Assembly (NCBI GenBank): GCA_900128395.1
Contig: LT649715.1
Coordinates: forward strand, 1-15,316
Origin: Stramenopiles sp. TOSAG23-2
Lineage: Eukaryota > Sar
DNA length: 15,316 bases
Direction: 5' to 3'
Shown here: piece by piece, positions 7,571 to 15,316 of the stretch
How positions within the stretch are numbered: position 1 is the first letter of the stretch
How the letters are laid out: the number at the start of each line of letters is the position of its first letter
Position numbers and translations under genes: made by a program
The notes under the pieces: model-generated
Database searches by the model: none
What the model was told of the DNA's origin: nothing
What the model saw: only the letters and a program-made list of their open reading frames with translations

Positions 7571-9238
7571 ATGACGTCCTTAACACCGCATGGAAAAGCT
7601 AGGACAAAAAGTGCATTGCAAAGTTTTGCACATGAAGGTGGACACGCATTTGCTGAACCATCCCCAAAAGAAGTTGAAAAACAAAGTAATGGTAGGCGTG
7701 CAAGCATAAAGGCACTTGCCAAAGGTGCGAGTAGCATGATGAAGAATGCGCGTAAATCAATTGCTATTTTAAAAAATAGTGTAACCAAAAAAAAGGAAGA
7801 ACCACTCGTACAATCGGAATTATGCTCGTTGGTACGGGATATAGAGATCGGCGACGAGGCGGGGGATATGGTTTTACACGGTATTTCACGAGTATTTCTT
7901 ATGGACTCTCAATCGTATCTTGATATATCATTTGATCGCAATTCCCTTGTTGGGGAGTTTAACGACGTAATATCGAAACATTTAAATATTACACACAACG
8001 GTGTATGTGGCATGGTACAATACTGCTTTGGTAACTATTTGCCATTAAATGATGATGATCACGTCATTGAAATCATGGGTTTATGGGATTCCAAAAGCGA
8101 AATGGATGGCTCTTGTCGTTTATGTTTTATTCAAGAATATTATTTGCCTGGTGGACCGTTTGATGTCAACAGCCTTGATGCTGCAAACGATGATAAAACA
8201 GAAGGTATCTCGGCCCATAAAATACGCTACTTAGAATGTTGCCATAGGTTACGTACTGGAATGTATTCCTTATCTGTTAAACGTGCTATTAAGGTTGCAG
8301 CTATGCAAATATTAGCAAAACGTTTTGAAGACCATACTCATTTCCCACAAATGGACGAGTTGGTATCACCAGCAATTGTAGAACGTTTTGGCTTGCGTGA
8401 TGTTGAAAACGACGTGAAAACGGAAATAGAAGAATTAAAAGGTGTATACCCAGATGCAATTTCATATGAACATCATGTACTTGAAGTGGTTTCAAATGCA
8501 ATTCCATATTACGGAAGTAGTTTTTTCCCAGTCAAAGTTATGGTTCAAGATGTCAATCAAAATGGCTCCAGGTCAAGGCCTACAGAGCAAATTTGCGCGG
8601 TAGGAAACGATGGAATACATTTATTAAGTGGTTGGAACTTAACTGTTGATGAATATTTCCCATATTCAAATATTCATCGTTGGACAACAGCAACAGATCC
8701 AGATTTATTTGCATTTGTTGATGAAGAGAGTATTCATTTCCTAGTATATGAATATCCGAAAGCAATAGAAAGACGTGTAACGGCATCAATTGAAGGATTG
8801 ATGCAATTTCACGAAGGCAATGATAATTTCAATGCAACACACGATTATGAAGCAGTTATGACAGCTAAATCCAAATTTCTTGCTATGGATAATTTATCGT
8901 TCTCTGAATGTGCAAGAGTAGAAGTTGAAGGTGCAAATTTAAAATCATTATATGGCGATTCTGCACATAACCTTATTGGTAAAGATTCTAAGATCGTTGA
9001 TATAAAACGCAACAGAGGCAATGGTGGCCGTCGATCAAGTTTAGCAATGACTAGTCTTGTATCAGCAGGTGCAACAGTAGACGACGCAACGTCCAACGAG
9101 TTGAAAAGTGTTGAATTTGCCGGATTTGGAGATAAGGGTGATAATAGTAAAGAATTGACGAAACAACAACGACGCATGTCGGCCATAAGAGCACTGAATG
9201 CTAAAAAACAGGCATCAAGGAATAAAAGTAAACAATAG
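7571..9238 (+). CDS. FERM-domain protein
   Basis: A 555-residue protein built around one FERM domain, the three-lobed module that links membrane phosphoinositides and receptor tails to the cytoskeleton. The N-terminus (1-75) is basic and Ser-rich, with GRRASIK at 41-47. The ubiquitin-like F1 lobe spans about 105-190 (SRVFLMDSQSYLDISFD...). The helical F2 lobe spans about 215-310, with the typical VKRAIKVAAMQILAKRF helix. The PH-like F3 lobe spans about 313-405, recognised from YGSSFFPVKV, then GNDGIHLLSG, FPYSNIHRW and a final helix. The tail after 410 has no clear domain but contains a second RRSS site near 488 and a basic end. There is no myosin motor, MyTH4, kinase, phosphatase or actin-binding ERM tail in the frame, so it is a stand-alone FERM adaptor. 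An in-frame TAA at 7559-7561 supports the start. It converges with the TIPE-RGS gene. Confidence 0.88.
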   Translation: MTSLTPHGKARTKSALQSFAHEGGHAFAEPSPKEVEKQSNGRRASIKALAKGASSMMKNARKSIAILKNSVTKKKEEPLVQSELCSLVRDIEIGDEAGDMVLHGISRVFLMDSQSYLDISFDRNSLVGEFNDVISKHLNITHNGVCGMVQYCFGNYLPLNDDDHVIEIMGLWDSKSEMDGSCRLCFIQEYYLPGGPFDVNSLDAANDDKTEGISAHKIRYLECCHRLRTGMYSLSVKRAIKVAAMQILAKRFEDHTHFPQMDELVSPAIVERFGLRDVENDVKTEIEELKGVYPDAISYEHHVLEVVSNAIPYYGSSFFPVKVMVQDVNQNGSRSRPTEQICAVGNDGIHLLSGWNLTVDEYFPYSNIHRWTTATDPDLFAFVDEESIHFLVYEYPKAIERRVTASIEGLMQFHEGNDNFNATHDYEAVMTAKSKFLAMDNLSFSECARVEVEGANLKSLYGDSAHNLIGKDSKIVDIKRNRGNGGRRSSLAMTSLVSAGATVDDATSNELKSVEFAGFGDKGDNSKELTKQQRRMSAIRALNAKKQASRNKSKQ

Positions 9239-9597
9239 CGTGGTGTGTAGAGTGAACAATATTATGATTAAAAGCACATTTTTGTGATACATTTAAAAAA
9301 AGATCAATATAATTAGATTGAGTATTTGAGCATAATATTCTTTAGGAGATACTCGTATATTATTAATTATACGTACGTATGATATGCATATATTACTTAA
9401 CACGGGAAGTGTAAAATTATTAATAGAACTCTTAGATTTTTTAAACAATCATTAATGATACGAACGACTTTGTATGGCTCAAATCGACAAAGATTTCCCC
9501 CATGCCAACATCAATATCTCAGCCAATTTTTAAGAACTTCTAATAAAATTAAATGTACGCGTATTTTAATTTTTTATTCCTACTCATGACAATATTG

Positions 9598-9629
<32 letters not shown>

Positions 9630-9653
9630 ACACCTCTTATGTACTAACACAAA
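9239..9653. other. 415-bp convergent intergenic region
   Basis: Shared 3' space of the FERM gene and the TIPE-RGS gene. AT-rich, with short palindromic pieces such as ACGTACGT near 9371 and the (AT)n run at 9603-9629 that ends only about 25 bases from the TIPE-RGS stop. No coding exon seen. Confidence 0.6.
9603..9629. repeat. (AT)13 microsatellite
   Basis: Twenty-seven bases of alternating A and T in the convergent intergenic space. Confidence 0.95.
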
Positions 9654-10835
9654 TTAAGCATTATCGTCGTCATCAAACCGATATACATCAACTTTAAATT
9701 TCCTAAATGAATTTGATTTTTTAAAATCATCAAATGATGCATCAAGTCGCTCGAGAATCTGTTTCAAAGCAGTATCAAACATGCTTCTAGAAATCTTATT
9801 TTCTTCTATTTTTTTCGAAATTATTTCTATTTCCTCATCTTTGATTCCAGTATTTTTTCCTTTAATAAATTTCTTAAATATAACAGGCGCTCGTGAGACT
9901 AATGTATTATGCGAAGATGTATCTTTAAACTTTTCCACTGAGGTCCATAAGTTGACACAATGAGCTAGTGATGGTTGTTTCTCTTTTAAGTACGTTGTAA
10001 GATAATTTTGATATTTTGCTTGATTCAAGAATTCCAACATGTTCAATGTATTTTTGATTTTTTCATATTTTAATTGCCATATTTTCCTTTCCTCTTTTTT
10101 CGATTCTTCGCTTTGAACAAATCCGGCAAGAGTATACCATTCCTCAAGTGAGTGATACAATATATTTCTCTCTTCAATACAAACTGGTGAATCAAAGAAG
10201 AATGTCAAAAAATTCTTATCTTTTAGAAATTCACACATATGTTTGATTTTATCACGATTTTTTTGTGTCATATGGCGTGTTAAAATAGCATCGGCGAGAG
10301 TGGCTACTTTGCTTAAAGCTACCTGGACCTTGTAAATCAAATTTTCTTCCGGTATGTCTTTCGAATCGATGCTTTTTCCAGCTTTTCCATTTATTGAACG
10401 GCGCACAGCAACAGTCCTATTTTCACTTGATGTCATACTGAGACGGCGATTTGCAGAGTGACTTTTTGTACCACCTCTAGCAATATGTTTCATTTCTTCC
10501 ACTTGTTTTAATTGTTCAGCTGATGACACTTCCATTGTACCTTGCATCATGAGTTCGAAAAGCCTTGCAGAAGGCTTTTCCATACGATTTCGAGTTTTCG
10601 TTTCGTCGAGTAAATTATCATTGTAGATCATCCCAACTTTCATAATTAATTTAAGCATATCTGCTCTCATTGTCTTCGATGTCTCCTCACTATCAAAACT
10701 AGCAACAACTCGTAATAAAGCATCCAAAGCAGCGTGACCATGCTCACCAAGCAAACCAGTTATCAAATTTTGCACAGATTTGGTCTTGCTTAAATTGGAC
10801 GCTATTTTTTTTTTAGTTCTAACAAACATCGACAT
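9654..10835 (-). CDS. TIPE (TNFAIP8-like) domain fused to an RGS domain
   Basis: A 393-residue, two-domain protein. Residues about 15-102 and 164-235 match the helical TIPE/TNFAIP8 fold: SVQNLITGLLGEHGHAALDA, then DMLKLIMKVGMIYNDN, and later LADAILTRHMTQKNRDKIKH followed by CEFLKDKNFLTFFFDSP. These parallel the family's ALLGEE, LIKVALKVGVLYRNNQF, HLTPKSHGRI and EFLTALY regions. Animal TIPE proteins are about 190-200 residues, have a hydrophobic lipid cavity and bind or transfer phosphoinositides. Between the two halves sits an extra segment of about 60 residues (103-163), basic and Ser-rich, with NRRLSMTSS. Residues about 263-386 match an RGS domain: LEFLNQAKYQNYLTTYLKEK, LWTSVEKFKD, the IFKKFIKG region and MFDTALKQILERLD, ending KSNSFRKFKVDVY. 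RGS domains speed GTP hydrolysis by G-alpha. A short acidic tail ends the protein. An in-frame TAG two codons upstream supports the start. It is head-to-head with the gene at 10995, 159 bases apart. Confidence 0.85.
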   Translation of the reverse strand: MSMFVRTKKKIASNLSKTKSVQNLITGLLGEHGHAALDALLRVVASFDSEETSKTMRADMLKLIMKVGMIYNDNLLDETKTRNRMEKPSARLFELMMQGTMEVSSAEQLKQVEEMKHIARGGTKSHSANRRLSMTSSENRTVAVRRSINGKAGKSIDSKDIPEENLIYKVQVALSKVATLADAILTRHMTQKNRDKIKHMCEFLKDKNFLTFFFDSPVCIEERNILYHSLEEWYTLAGFVQSEESKKEERKIWQLKYEKIKNTLNMLEFLNQAKYQNYLTTYLKEKQPSLAHCVNLWTSVEKFKDTSSHNTLVSRAPVIFKKFIKGKNTGIKDEEIEIISKKIEENKISRSMFDTALKQILERLDASFDDFKKSNSFRKFKVDVYRFDDDDNA

Positions 10836-10994
10836 CTTCTAATCAATTTCGCTCCTTGCGAGTTTTAATGATATAAATATTTTCAATGATAAAAGACGTT
10901 GGTTATTCTTCGGATATTTATTATACATCAATATTGTTGTTAGTCAAACCAATTCTATGTTAATAGGTACTAACTACTATTTATATTAGTAAAA
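10836..10994. promoter_or_regulatory. candidate bidirectional promoter
   Basis: Only 159 bases separate the start codons of the TIPE-RGS gene (-) and the spliced gene (+), so both promoters must lie here or overlap the coding regions. A CCAAT sequence occurs at about 10949. No clear TATA box can be separated from the AT-rich background. The call rests on geometry and on the + gene being real. Confidence 0.4.
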
Positions 10995-11746
10995 ATGCCA
11001 CAGAATAATCCTCGGCGGAAGAATATTTGTGCATTTCGGCTTTGTGATTTGTGTTATTCCGAATCAGTTTTAGATGTATAGTTTTATATAGGTAATTACG
11101 TTACTCGTAGAATACGGAAGAAATGCGTCTTTCATTATAAGAAAAACCTTTGCACGATTTGTTTTTTTGTGTTTTTTTTCAACAATAAGCACATAACAAA
11201 ACTTTTGGAAGGAAAGCGACATATAGCTAATTACCAGTACTGGCAGATCTACTACGCACAGTATATTAGCTATATATCCCTTCAAAAAACCCAAATCTAT
11301 AAACATACCAAAGGTAACAATGAAACGTACTAGAAATACCAACCAAGGCGCAGATACGTCACCACACCTTAGTAAAAATCCAAAGGCATATTGCACATTT
11401 TTCGAATACATATGCACAAGTAGAAAGTCACAGTGAGGCTGAATTTTATAAACGCCGTTCGGAACGCATTCATGTTGTAGAAGGCACTTTGTCCCGGCAT
11501 GTTAGAAGGTCTTTATATACAGATGTACCTACTGAAATATGTGTCTGGGAAAGCATAAATGACGAGCCTAAGGTAGAAAGCAATACAAATGAAATGGCAT
11601 TTTACTTATCAAATGAATATATAGCCATGAAACGAAGTGACAGTAGTCTGTATGATTGTTTTAGCAACAACTTCAGCAATTCTTTAAATGACGGAACTTC
11701 AATGTCTTTAACAAATTCTCGTAATAGCTTCAGAAAATGGCATTAA
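10995..11746 (+). CDS. probable three-exon gene, protein of unknown function
   Basis: Inferred by joining open frames at GT...AG sites. Exon 1, 10995-11075, starts at an AAAAATG and encodes a Cys/Arg-rich start (MPQNNPRRKNICAFRL, CDLCYSES) before a GTATAG donor; without splicing it stops at once. Exon 2, 11190-11313, follows a T-rich acceptor (CAACAATAAG) and encodes an aromatic-rich stretch (ANYQYWQIYYAQYISYISLQ). The GTAACA donor at 11314 joins to the acceptor at 11372, giving exon 3, 11373-11746. That exon encodes IQRHIAHFSNTYAQVESHSE, RRSERIHVVEG and RRSLYTDVPTEICVWES, then a Ser/Asn-rich tail. The product would be 192 residues. A 20-base intron (11314-11333) is an alternative for the second one and would add 13 residues. 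No signal peptide or membrane segment is evident, and I recognise no family. The open frame on the opposite strand (11070-11501) is the main rival. Confidence 0.5.
11076..11189 (+). other. inferred intron 1 of the 10995-11746 gene
   Basis: A 114-base segment starting GTATAG and ending TTTTTTTTCAACAATAAG. It is in phase 0 on both sides and removes an in-frame TAG at 11079. Acceptors at 11120 and 11141 would also keep the frame, so the 3' end is less certain than the donor. Confidence 0.4.
11314..11372 (+). other. inferred intron 2 of the 10995-11746 gene
   Basis: A 59-base segment from GTAACA to CACCACACCTTAG. It moves the frame from that of exon 2 to that of the 3' exon, which no unspliced reading does. 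TACTAG inside could be a branch site. The AG at 11333 would also restore the frame and would make the intron just 20 bases long. Confidence 0.4.
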
Positions 11747-12212
11747 AAAGAGTGGTAAAAATGAAACGTATACAAATAGAAGTAATTATAATATTGTAGG
11801 ATTACGTAAGGTAACACAATCGTCAAAAAAAGTTTTTTCTTGTTTTTATTTTTTATTACAAAAATTAATTTTTTTTTCTTTTTCTTTTAAATTCTCTTAT
11901 TTATATGTGAATGTGTGTATATCTATCATAGACTATTTGACATTATGAGATTAGAATTATAAACTGAAATGGTTAAAATCTACTTGTAAAGTCATTACGA
12001 CGTACGAGTAATAATTTTAATATTACCGTCGGTAAATAAATATTTATTCGTATAATGCTAAATACTTCATAAAAATTATTTTAATTCTTTTCTACCGAGC
12101 GTTCGTAAATTTTAAATCTCTCTCAAAATAATTAATAAAAATACGTACATGACATATATAAAACTTACACACACACATGGACAAAATCAAATTGTCTTTC
12201 AAAGATTTTATC
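11747..12212. other. 466-bp convergent intergenic region
   Basis: 3' space between the spliced gene (+) and the DOCK gene (-). It has T-rich runs at about 11828-11900. A short perfect palindrome, TTACCGTCGGTAA with central T, lies at 12023-12035, flanked by partly complementary TACGAGTAATAA and TTATTCGTA, so a weak hairpin could form. No coding exon seen. Confidence 0.55.
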
Positions 12213-15200
12213 TCACGGAAAACTTGGAACTTTCACACCAAGTTTTTCGTTGCTCATTTGCAATAAAATTGGGAATTTTTTTATTATGATCTCATGCAAT
12301 GGTATCATAGCATCAACACACACTTTTCCATGAATTTCAACACCACGTTTCAAAATAATAAAATGATTAACTAACGCATTTTTTAATTCCTGAACTTTCG
12401 CACTTTTCTCCGGCGTTGAATCAACGTCCTCAGCAATTTCTGGGAAATCTGTCCGGTACGAACCTGTTAAAAATGGCTCATAATTGGCTATTCCGCCATT
12501 GACTGCCGCATCTACCGTACCATTGATAGCCATGGTGAAAGATTGCTCTGCAGTTCTACCTTCTAATGATTCAGCGACTTCAATTCTCCTCTTTAAGTCT
12601 TCATTCTTGTCTACAACAGTTATAACTGCAACTTCCAATGGATTTTGATAATGTTCCGTTGTTTCAACAACTTCCAAGCGTCTTTTCACGTTTGGAAATG
12701 TATCCTCGGTTCGCATAAAAATCTTTTTGGTCCATAAATCCATAAATTCGTTATAAGTTTCTCCTCTCGCTTTCATTTGTGCTTTTCTTTCTCTGTTCTT
12801 TCTGAATGGCCGAGGGAACCAAAAAGTACTAACATTGCAGTTCTTTCGATAAAGTTTTACAGGATCAATCATTGAATCCCTAAATTCCGGCATCATATTA
12901 TCCCATTCCTCTGCATATGCAGTTGTGACACCACTAACTTGTATATACAATTTATCTTCGGATTCCTTCATTTCATCCTTTTCCTTTCCAGGCGGGACGC
13001 TCTTAGCAGTTGGAAATTGATGGCGCAAACGAGAAGAAAATTCCATAATGGATTCTAAAGGTGCACCACGGTATACAAACACTTTGTTGCGAATATCTAC
13101 CGGGTATCGAAGACCAAGAAAACTTACACGAAAGTGTGTAGGGTAAAAACGCTCTTGCTGTTTGATTGATAAATAATATTTTGCCTGTTCCATCAAAACA
13201 CTAGACAATTTTTCATACATAAATTCCCTTTCATAAAATGTGCGAAGTAATTCACAATACGCCAAACACTTCTCCCAATTTTTCCCTAACGCATACAAAT
13301 CAATAGCTTTCCTATATACGCGAATCCTTCTATTTTCGATACTCTCACTAGCCCAAGTTGTCGCTTGATCCATTGTTAATGCTGGTACATCTTTGTTTTC
13401 TTCCCATGGATACGTTGCGTGCATCAGCAACACCTGAGCAGCTTCGCTATGATTATTAAGATCAAGGTGTATTTTTTTCAATCTTTCTACATATTTAACA
13501 AACATATCATCTCGCTGTGCCTTTTTCAAATACGCCATTAAGCGTAACATAGCTTGTGTCTGCTCATCTTCGTATTCTAAATCACCTTTGTTGCCAAACT
13601 TTGACAATACACTCAGAAGAGAAAATAATTTTGTAACTTCTGATAAAAAATCCAAAGTTTCACCAGTATTTAGCAGTGGGTCGCTTCGAAATTTTTTTCT
13701 CAGCCGAACATCAAATAATTCTTCAAATCCTTGACCTGGCGCATGAGTTTTGCTTTTACCACCATTGCTACTTCCATTACTATTGTTGTTGTTATTTAAC
13801 CCGGTACGCGTTGGTTGTGGTCTCAAGAGCGACCTTTCTGTAACAATTAAATCAACTGCATTGATTGTTACAAAACGTATCAGTGAAAAGTTATTCGAAC
13901 GTTTTAATTCTTCTGAAAAGAGCGATAAATACATATCAGTACTCAAAGCTTTAGTTTTCTCGTGCTTTAAATCAGCAAGCCGTAATAATGGTTCGACTAG
14001 CTGCTTTATCATAGAGTATTTCCTATTCCCCAAAGCGCCCCAAACCTCGCGAATCTTATCGCAAACATCGTTGCGTATATCACCAGCCTGTTCAAGCACA
14101 ACTTTTCGTCTATTTTTACTTGAACCTTCCAAATCAAGCGTATCTGAATTCAACATTGCTAGGCCAGAAAATAAATACGAGAACCATAAGTCCATTTTTT
14201 CTTGGTCTGTCAAACTTTCGCCAGTAGCCGAGGCCGCTGTATCAACTTCTTGACCAGGTGCATCCCTCCGAGTGCGGTCTAAAATTTTCTCCAAATCATA
14301 CAAGAAATCATTTTTCAACGGTTTTCCAAGCCACTCTAAGATTCTTAATGCAATATTCTGATGGCTTATACAAACAAAAGCCCACCGTTCATCATATATT
14401 TTCTCCTCTTTATGCAGCGTTGATAAATGCCAGCAAACTTCTAATAAATCTTTCATAAATTCCCAAATAGCTTTTGGTGTTGAATTTTCCTCTGGGCTAT
14501 TTCCTAAAGATCTTTTCAAAAAGTGTTCCATTTGCATAGGTAACATCATTTCTATTATACCAAGAAGAGATGAAACAGCGTGGCCTACCACATCTAAATC
14601 TTGAAGTTCCTTAATTACTTCAGTAGCTTCCATGTGACGAACAATAGTTTTATCTTCCCCAAGTAACGATGTCGTTAATTTCAACAATTGTGGCAATAAA
14701 TACGACATTTTCCATGCATCATCAAAAGAAGCTGCTTTCTTCACAATAGTGCATAAATCTTTCACAATCAGCACAGACCATTTCATTTCAATATCATTAT
14801 GATCATTTAGTTGAACGATGTGTTTTTTTAACATAACTATCATGCACGGCAAAATGCTTGTTCTAAATTCTTCCCTTGCCATTAATTTTCTTCTTTCACA
14901 GATTTGATGCACTGACTTTAACTTAGCAATATTTAATTTCAATAAATTCTTACCACTATTACGAGTCTCGTTGCTTATCATTCGCTTCTTCAATTTCATC
15001 TTGTTCGTCTCATCTTGTTTTTCTGGATTGTCATTTTCTTCTTCCTCTTTTTCTCTTTTTAAATCATCATCCGTGCGAATTGATTCAAAAAATTCTCTAG
15101 TAATTTCACCAAGTTCAGTTTGATTAAATAATTTTTCCAAAGCAGTAAAAACAGGAGTGAAATTTTCCAACGTGCGATGTTGAATATCCTGTAAATTCTT

Positions 15201-15316
15201 TTTTCGCATCATATCAGAGATAATATATGTCAATTCTAACAGCGATTTTTTCAATGTCTGCAACATGTTTGTCGGATCTTGTCCCTGCTCTTTCTTTTTT
15301 TTTGCAACTTGAAAGT
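12213..15316 (-). CDS. DOCK-family Rho/Rac guanine nucleotide exchange factor, C-terminal part
   Basis: The frame stays open to the right edge of the window, so the gene is 5'-truncated here; the Met at 15266 is internal unless shown otherwise. Counting from that Met, residues 1-590 are mostly helical, as in the armadillo-like middle of DOCK proteins, with a charged Lys/Glu stretch near 75-115 and an Asn/Ser/Gly-rich linker near 490-510. Residues about 590-1005 are the DHR-2 catalytic domain: LNNHSEAAQVLLMHATY, YRKAIDLYALGKNWEKCLAY, FYEREFMYEKLSSVLMEQA, then FRVSFLGLRYPVDIRNKVFV followed by YRGAPLE, and near 905-930 INGTVDAAVNGGIANYEPF. The last matches the region that carries the valine nucleotide sensor. 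DHR-2 binds nucleotide-free Rac or Cdc42 and drives GDP release. The FRV.F.G..P..IRNK.FVYRG pattern is closest to the DOCK-A/B (Rac-type) proteins. The lipid-binding DHR-1 domain would lie beyond the window. The protein ends soon after DHR-2, with no long proline-rich tail. Confidence 0.92.
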   Translation of the reverse strand, partial: FQVAKKKKEQGQDPTNMLQTLKKSLLELTYIISDMMRKKNLQDIQHRTLENFTPVFTALEKLFNQTELGEITREFFESIRTDDDLKREKEEEENDNPEKQDETNKMKLKKRMISNETRNSGKNLLKLNIAKLKSVHQICERRKLMAREEFRTSILPCMIVMLKKHIVQLNDHNDIEMKWSVLIVKDLCTIVKKAASFDDAWKMSYLLPQLLKLTTSLLGEDKTIVRHMEATEVIKELQDLDVVGHAVSSLLGIIEMMLPMQMEHFLKRSLGNSPEENSTPKAIWEFMKDLLEVCWHLSTLHKEEKIYDERWAFVCISHQNIALRILEWLGKPLKNDFLYDLEKILDRTRRDAPGQEVDTAASATGESLTDQEKMDLWFSYLFSGLAMLNSDTLDLEGSSKNRRKVVLEQAGDIRNDVCDKIREVWGALGNRKYSMIKQLVEPLLRLADLKHEKTKALSTDMYLSLFSEELKRSNNFSLIRFVTINAVDLIVTERSLLRPQPTRTGLNNNNNSNGSSNGGKSKTHAPGQGFEELFDVRLRKKFRSDPLLNTGETLDFLSEVTKLFSLLSVLSKFGNKGDLEYEDEQTQAMLRLMAYLKKAQRDDMFVKYVERLKKIHLDLNNHSEAAQVLLMHATYPWEENKDVPALTMDQATTWASESIENRRIRVYRKAIDLYALGKNWEKCLAYCELLRTFYEREFMYEKLSSVLMEQAKYYLSIKQQERFYPTHFRVSFLGLRYPVDIRNKVFVYRGAPLESIMEFSSRLRHQFPTAKSVPPGKEKDEMKESEDKLYIQVSGVTTAYAEEWDNMMPEFRDSMIDPVKLYRKNCNVSTFWFPRPFRKNRERKAQMKARGETYNEFMDLWTKKIFMRTEDTFPNVKRRLEVVETTEHYQNPLEVAVITVVDKNEDLKRRIEVAESLEGRTAEQSFTMAINGTVDAAVNGGIANYEPFLTGSYRTDFPEIAEDVDSTPEKSAKVQELKNALVNHFIILKRGVEIHGKVCVDAMIPLHEIIIKKFPILLQMSNEKLGVKVPSFP

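Noticed and set aside
8845-9186. 113-codon reverse frame inside the FERM gene
   Set aside because: Antisense shadow; the + frame is clearly coding and the product resembles nothing.
11070-11501. Reverse-strand open frame of about 144 codons with two hydrophobic stretches, faintly like part of an ion-channel voltage-sensor region (LGFLKGYIANILCVVDLPV)
   Set aside because: It is codon-for-codon antisense to the + frame of inferred exon 2, uses Leu CTG and Ile ATA more than neighbouring genes, lacks a convincing 5' end, and its resemblance to channels is slight. Kept only as the rival to the spliced + gene.
13750-14253. 167-codon + frame inside the DOCK gene starting with a Leu/Pro-rich run
   Set aside because: Antisense to the Asn/Ser linker and helical region of the DOCK frame; the Leu run is the complement of Asn codons.

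Overview
The window looks like nuclear DNA of a free-living or parasitic unicellular eukaryote. It is strongly AT-rich (AT/CA/GT microsatellites, long T and A runs, Asn-rich stretches encoded by AAT repeats). Its long reading frames encode eukaryote-only signalling families (DOCK, FERM, RGS, TIPE, CLC with CBS pair). Genes point in both directions with no operon spacing, and there are no bacterial ribosome binding sites. TAA and TAG act as normal stops. Most long genes are uninterrupted, but GT...AG introns can be inferred at two places. I cannot name the species. The family mix would fit an amoebozoan, heterolobosean, stramenopile, rhizarian or holozoan protist.

Layout from left to right. 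1-875: AT-rich leader with a possible first exon, a (CA)21 tract and a TA-rich repeat. 876-2075 (+): a 399-residue coiled-coil, Asn-rich protein of unknown function. 2166-2248: a long hairpin just downstream. 2677-2922 (-): an 81-residue single-pass membrane protein. 3829-6822 (+): a CLC-type chloride/proton exchanger with a CBS pair and a C-terminal IQ motif. 7571-9238 (+): a FERM-domain protein. 9654-10835 (-): a protein joining a TIPE (TNFAIP8-like) domain to an RGS domain. 10995-11746 (+): a probable spliced gene, head-to-head with the TIPE-RGS gene. 12213-15316 (-): the C-terminal part of a DOCK-family Rho/Rac exchange factor, running off the right edge.

Four of the proteins belong to families that act at membranes and commonly meet phosphoinositides or small/heterotrimeric G proteins (FERM, TIPE, RGS, DOCK), and the CLC protein sits in membranes. 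Several carry RRxS-type sites that a basophilic kinase such as PKA could phosphorylate. That they act in one pathway is only an inference from domain types. The most unusual item is the TIPE-RGS fusion, which would put a lipid-transfer fold and a G-alpha GTPase-activating domain in one polypeptide.

I saw no tRNA, rRNA, CRISPR array, transposase or viral gene.
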